From Niveispirillum sp. (GTDB lineage: Bacteria > Pseudomonadota > Alphaproteobacteria > Azospirillales > Azospirillaceae), in the NCBI RefSeq assembly GCF_017996735.1, contig NZ_JAGOGJ010000039.1, forward strand, positions 1 through 53,213: a stretch of 53,213 nt of DNA, read 5' to 3'. A model generated the notes under the pieces. It searched no databases and was not told the origin of the DNA. It was given only the letters and a program-made list of their open reading frames with translations. Positions 51,193 to 53,213 of the stretch are shown here, piece by piece. The position numbers and the translations under genes are program-made. Every line of letters begins with the position of its first letter. Position 1 is the first letter of the stretch.

Positions 51193-52509
51193 TCACTCCG
51201 CCGGCACGGGGACCACGCCCCGCACCTCTTCCACCACACCCTCCGTGAACCGGATCAGCAGCGTTGGCAAAGAGGCCAGCGTCACCGCAATGCCCAGATA
51301 CAGCAACCCCTGCTGATAGGTAATGCCCTCCGCCTTGAACAGGAAGCCGGCCGCCACCGCCCCCATATTGCCGCCGGCCCCGACAATGCCCGACACGGAC
51401 CCCAGCGCCTTGCGGTTCACAAACGGCACGATGCCGAAAGTGGCACCGCAGCCCATCTGCACAAACAGGGAGAAGAACAACATCGCCGTCACCGCCACCC
51501 ACAGCACAGTCATCTGCGAGAACAGGATCAGCGCCAGACCTTCGGCAAACAGCACCAGGAACAGCAGCCGCACGCGGGCCTGCAACCCCGCCTGCCCGGC
51601 CCAGCGATCGGACAGAAAGCCGCCCAGCGTGCGGGCAAACAGGCTCATCGATCCGAACAGGCCCGCGATGATGCCGGCGGTGGCCAGGTCGAGCTTGAAC
51701 GTGTCGAAGAAATAGATGGCCGCGATATTGTGCAGGGTCAGTTCAACGCCGAAACAGGCTCCATAGGCAATGAACAGGGCCCAGACGCGGATATCGGACA
51801 GGGCCGTCAGGAACCCGCCCTTGCCCTTCCCCCCACCGGCGGGCGGCAGACGGCCGGCGGCGCGCAAATCCTTGAAATCACCGTCCGGGCAATCCTGGGT
51901 GAAGCGCCAATAGGCCAGGGCCGCGACCAGCAGCACCAGACCCGGCACCACCATGGCCAGCCGCCAGGCATGCGTCTTGTCCACGCCCAGGAACAGGATG
52001 CCGGTCAGGACCAGCGGCATCACCATCTGCGTGATGCCACCGCCCAGATTGCCCCAGCCCGCCGTGGTGGCATTGGCCGTGCCCACGACGCCGGGCGCGA
52101 ACATCACCGAGGTATGATACTGCGTGATGACAAAGGCGGCGCCAATGGCGCCGATGGCCAGCCGCGCCAGCAGGAAGGTCTCGTAACTGTCGGCAAGGCC
52201 CACACACATGACCGGCACCGACCCCAGGGCCAGCAGGCCCGTATAGGTGCGGCGTGGCCCGAACCGGTCGCACATCGGCCCGATGATCAGGCGCACGGCC
52301 ACGGTGATGGCCACCGACGCGATCATGATATTGCCGATCTGTCCCTTGCTCAGGCCCAGATCGTCACGCACCACGGCCATCAGCGGGGCGATGCCGAACC
52401 AGCCGAAAAAACACAGGAAGAAGGCGAACCATGTCATGTGAAAGGCCCGCATCTGCACGCTTTTCAGCGTGAACAGATCGATGCGGCTGGCCTTGTTGCG
52501 GATATCCAT
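51193..52509 (-). CDS. narK: NarK/NasA-type nitrate/nitrite MFS transporter
   Basis: Twelve-helix transporter of the nitrate/nitrite porter family, 438 residues. Nitrate signatures are seen: AGWGNLGGGITQ in helix 5 and GIVGAGGNMGAVAAG in helix 11. The substrate-binding arginine is in the helix 2 region (AVRLIIGPMCDRFGPR). The ATG has AAAGG upstream; the gene runs into nasT with a 17-base gap. It begins a narK-nasT-nasS transcript whose leader has two hairpins and a consensus sigma-54 promoter. Confidence 0.93.
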   Translation of the reverse strand: MDIRNKASRIDLFTLKSVQMRAFHMTWFAFFLCFFGWFGIAPLMAVVRDDLGLSKGQIGNIMIASVAITVAVRLIIGPMCDRFGPRRTYTGLLALGSVPVMCVGLADSYETFLLARLAIGAIGAAFVITQYHTSVMFAPGVVGTANATTAGWGNLGGGITQMVMPLVLTGILFLGVDKTHAWRLAMVVPGLVLLVAALAYWRFTQDCPDGDFKDLRAAGRLPPAGGGKGKGGFLTALSDIRVWALFIAYGACFGVELTLHNIAAIYFFDTFKLDLATAGIIAGLFGSMSLFARTLGGFLSDRWAGQAGLQARVRLLFLVLFAEGLALILFSQMTVLWVAVTAMLFFSLFVQMGCGATFGIVPFVNRKALGSVSGIVGAGGNMGAVAAGFLFKAEGITYQQGLLYLGIAVTLASLPTLLIRFTEGVVEEVRGVVPVPAE

Positions 52510-52596
52510 CGTTGCTGCCTTTGTCGTCCGGGCCGCCTGCCGGTTCCCGGTCGGCGGCCATGCGTTGCGACGGGGGATACCCCCGCCTCTGCCTGG

Positions 52597-52637
52597 TCGT
52601 CCGCCGTTGGACGATGGAATATCCCTGCCTCGGGACA
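52597..52637 (-). promoter_or_regulatory. Two-hairpin ANTAR (NasT) leader of narK-nasT-nasS
   Basis: On the minus strand: TGTCCC-GAGGCA-GGGATA (52637-52620), a five-base linker, then TCGTCC-AACGGC-GGACGA (52614-52597). Both are six-pair stems with hexaloops; the second has the A1/G4 loop identical to that of nrtA. No T-tract terminator follows, only a GGCCGCC/GGCGGCC hairpin. Confidence 0.8.
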
Positions 52638-52647
52638 GTCTTCATTC

Positions 52648-52664
52648 AGCAATGGCCGTGCCAG
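52648..52664 (-). promoter_or_regulatory. Sigma-54 promoter of narK-nasT-nasS
   Basis: On the minus strand CTGGCACGGCCATTGCT matches the TGGCACG-N4-TTGCW consensus exactly. The transcript would begin almost at the first leader hairpin. Confidence 0.8.
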
Positions 52665-52716
52665 CGGGGGCAGGCGCGGGATTCCGGGACTTTGCCCCGC
52701 CATCCCGTGCCACGGC

Positions 52717-52730
52717 TGCATAAAAATGCA
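52717..52730. promoter_or_regulatory. Palindrome between narK and nirB promoters
   Basis: TGCAT-AAAA-ATGCA is a perfect inverted repeat about midway between the two divergent sigma-54 promoters. A shared activator site (NtrC-like enhancer) is possible, though it does not match the NtrC consensus well. Confidence 0.35.
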
Positions 52731-52826
52731 TCACATGCCTCACGCTGCCTTAAATATCGGCAGACGAACCGCATCCGGCACCCCTCGCCCACCCCCTGAA
52801 TCCAACAATTCCAAGGGGTTGCCACC

Positions 52827-52843
52827 TTGGCACGCCATTCGCA
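52827..52843 (+). promoter_or_regulatory. Sigma-54 promoter of nirB
   Basis: TTGGCACGCCATTCGCA fits TTGGCACG-N4-TTGCA with one change, GG and GC ten bases apart. Transcription should begin near 52854. Confidence 0.75.
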
Positions 52844-52910
52844 AATAGGGATGCGGCGCAAGGCGATGCAGCGTTGCGACGGCCCTTCCCGGCGGGGAGG
52901 GCAGATATAG

Positions 52911-52948
52911 GGGGTCCAAGGCCGGGCCCCACCGGATAATGGCGTCCG
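52911..52948 (+). promoter_or_regulatory. Two-hairpin ANTAR (NasT) leader of nirB
   Basis: First hairpin: GGGGTCC-AAGGCC-GGGCCCC (seven pairs, one wobble). Second: CGGAT-AATGGC-GTCCG (five pairs, one wobble). Both hexaloops have A1 and G4, and the two are two bases apart. The second overlaps the terminator's 5' arm. Confidence 0.85.
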
Positions 52949-53000
52949 AACGTGTGACTGTCCCCAGGCGGGGGACGATGCACGGTCGGGCGCCTTTTTT
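52941..53000 (+). terminator. Intrinsic terminator in the nirB leader (attenuator)
   Basis: GGCGTCCGAACGTG pairs with CACGGTCGGGCGCC (13 of 14) enclosing an inner GTCCCC/GGGGAC hairpin, followed by six T, 39 bases before the nirB start. Confidence 0.9.
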
Positions 53001-53039
53001 ATTGCGCATTTTTTGCGCAAGAGATGGATGGAGCCAGAC

Positions 53040-53213
53040 ATGACCCCCTTCTCCGCCCCACCGGCCGCCAACAATGTCCCATCGGGCCGCCCCCGGCTGG
53101 TTGTCATCGGCAATGGCATGGCCGGCATCCGCGCCGTGGAAGAATTGCTGGAACGGGCACCCGACCTTTACGACATCACGGAGTTCGGCGCCGAACCGCG
53201 CGTGAACTACAAC
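53040..53213 (+). CDS. nirB: Assimilatory nitrite reductase large subunit NirB, 5' part
   Basis: Only the first 58 codons are in the window. The start ATG 53040 has GGAG seven bases upstream. After a short Pro-rich leader comes the FAD-binding LVVIGNGMAGIRAVEELL and the family stretch APDLYDITEFGAEPRVNYN, diagnostic of NirB-type nitrite reductases. It reduces nitrite to ammonium with NAD(P)H, siroheme and an iron-sulphur cluster. It runs off the right edge. Confidence 0.9.
   Translation, partial: MTPFSAPPAANNVPSGRPRLVVIGNGMAGIRAVEELLERAPDLYDITEFGAEPRVNYN

Noticed and set aside
1..53213. tRNA, rRNA, prophage or insertion-sequence genes
   Set aside because: I looked for these and saw no transposase, integrase or phage open frame and no tRNA-like cloverleaf; the short palindromic repeats carry no genes.

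Overview
The window is high-GC DNA with alphaproteobacterial gene content. It carries an NtrC/sigma-54 style nitrate regulon with NasS-NasT, a FecI/FecR/TonB-receptor set, a large TonB-linked sugar-utilisation locus with flavin-dependent halogenases, and short chromosomal palindromic repeats. An Azospirillaceae/Rhodospirillales-like organism (for example a relative of Niveispirillum) fits best, but that is an inference from gene content only. I saw no rRNA, tRNA, prophage, transposase or CRISPR array.

Left end (0-5.1 kb): one giant gene made of about 208 octapeptide units with almost no indels and no recognisable other domain. It is followed by an FMN-dependent alpha-hydroxyacid oxidase and a minus-strand copper-resistance block (His-rich small protein, cupredoxin, CopA multicopper oxidase, CopB outer-membrane protein).

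10.1-18.7 kb: a tightly overlapping minus-strand operon (thermostable-hemolysin-family protein, adenylating enzyme fused to a haem-oxygenase-like diiron-type domain, short-chain dehydrogenase, TPR lipid/secreted protein) that looks like a small-molecule pathway of unknown product. Divergent from it is a complete FecI sigma / FecR / TonB receptor signalling set.

18.7-30.8 kb: a sodium:solute symporter with a LacI repressor; a TetR repressor divergent from an acyl-CoA dehydrogenase with a clear palindromic operator between them; a DUF1398-type protein and an AlkD-like repair protein; then a 4-hydroxy-2-oxovalerate aldolase / acetaldehyde dehydrogenase pair with an IclR regulator, a GhrA-like reductase and a fumarylacetoacetate-hydrolase-family enzyme.

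30.8-42.5 kb: a carbohydrate-utilisation locus: GH97 glucosidase, a degenerate halogenase paralogue, an intact halogenase, a large TonB receptor, an MFS sugar transporter and a LacI regulator.

42.5-53.2 kb: nitrate assimilation: an outer-membrane porin, an NrtA/NrtB/NrtC-type ABC transporter, a chemoreceptor, NasS, NasT, a NarK-type transporter and the start of nirB. Four transcription units here (porin, nrtABC, narK-nasT-nasS, nirB) each have a sigma-54-like promoter followed by a two-hairpin leader whose second loop is AAYGGC. In three of them that hairpin overlaps an intrinsic terminator, which is the arrangement expected for antitermination by the ANTAR protein NasT. This places the porin in the nitrate regulon.
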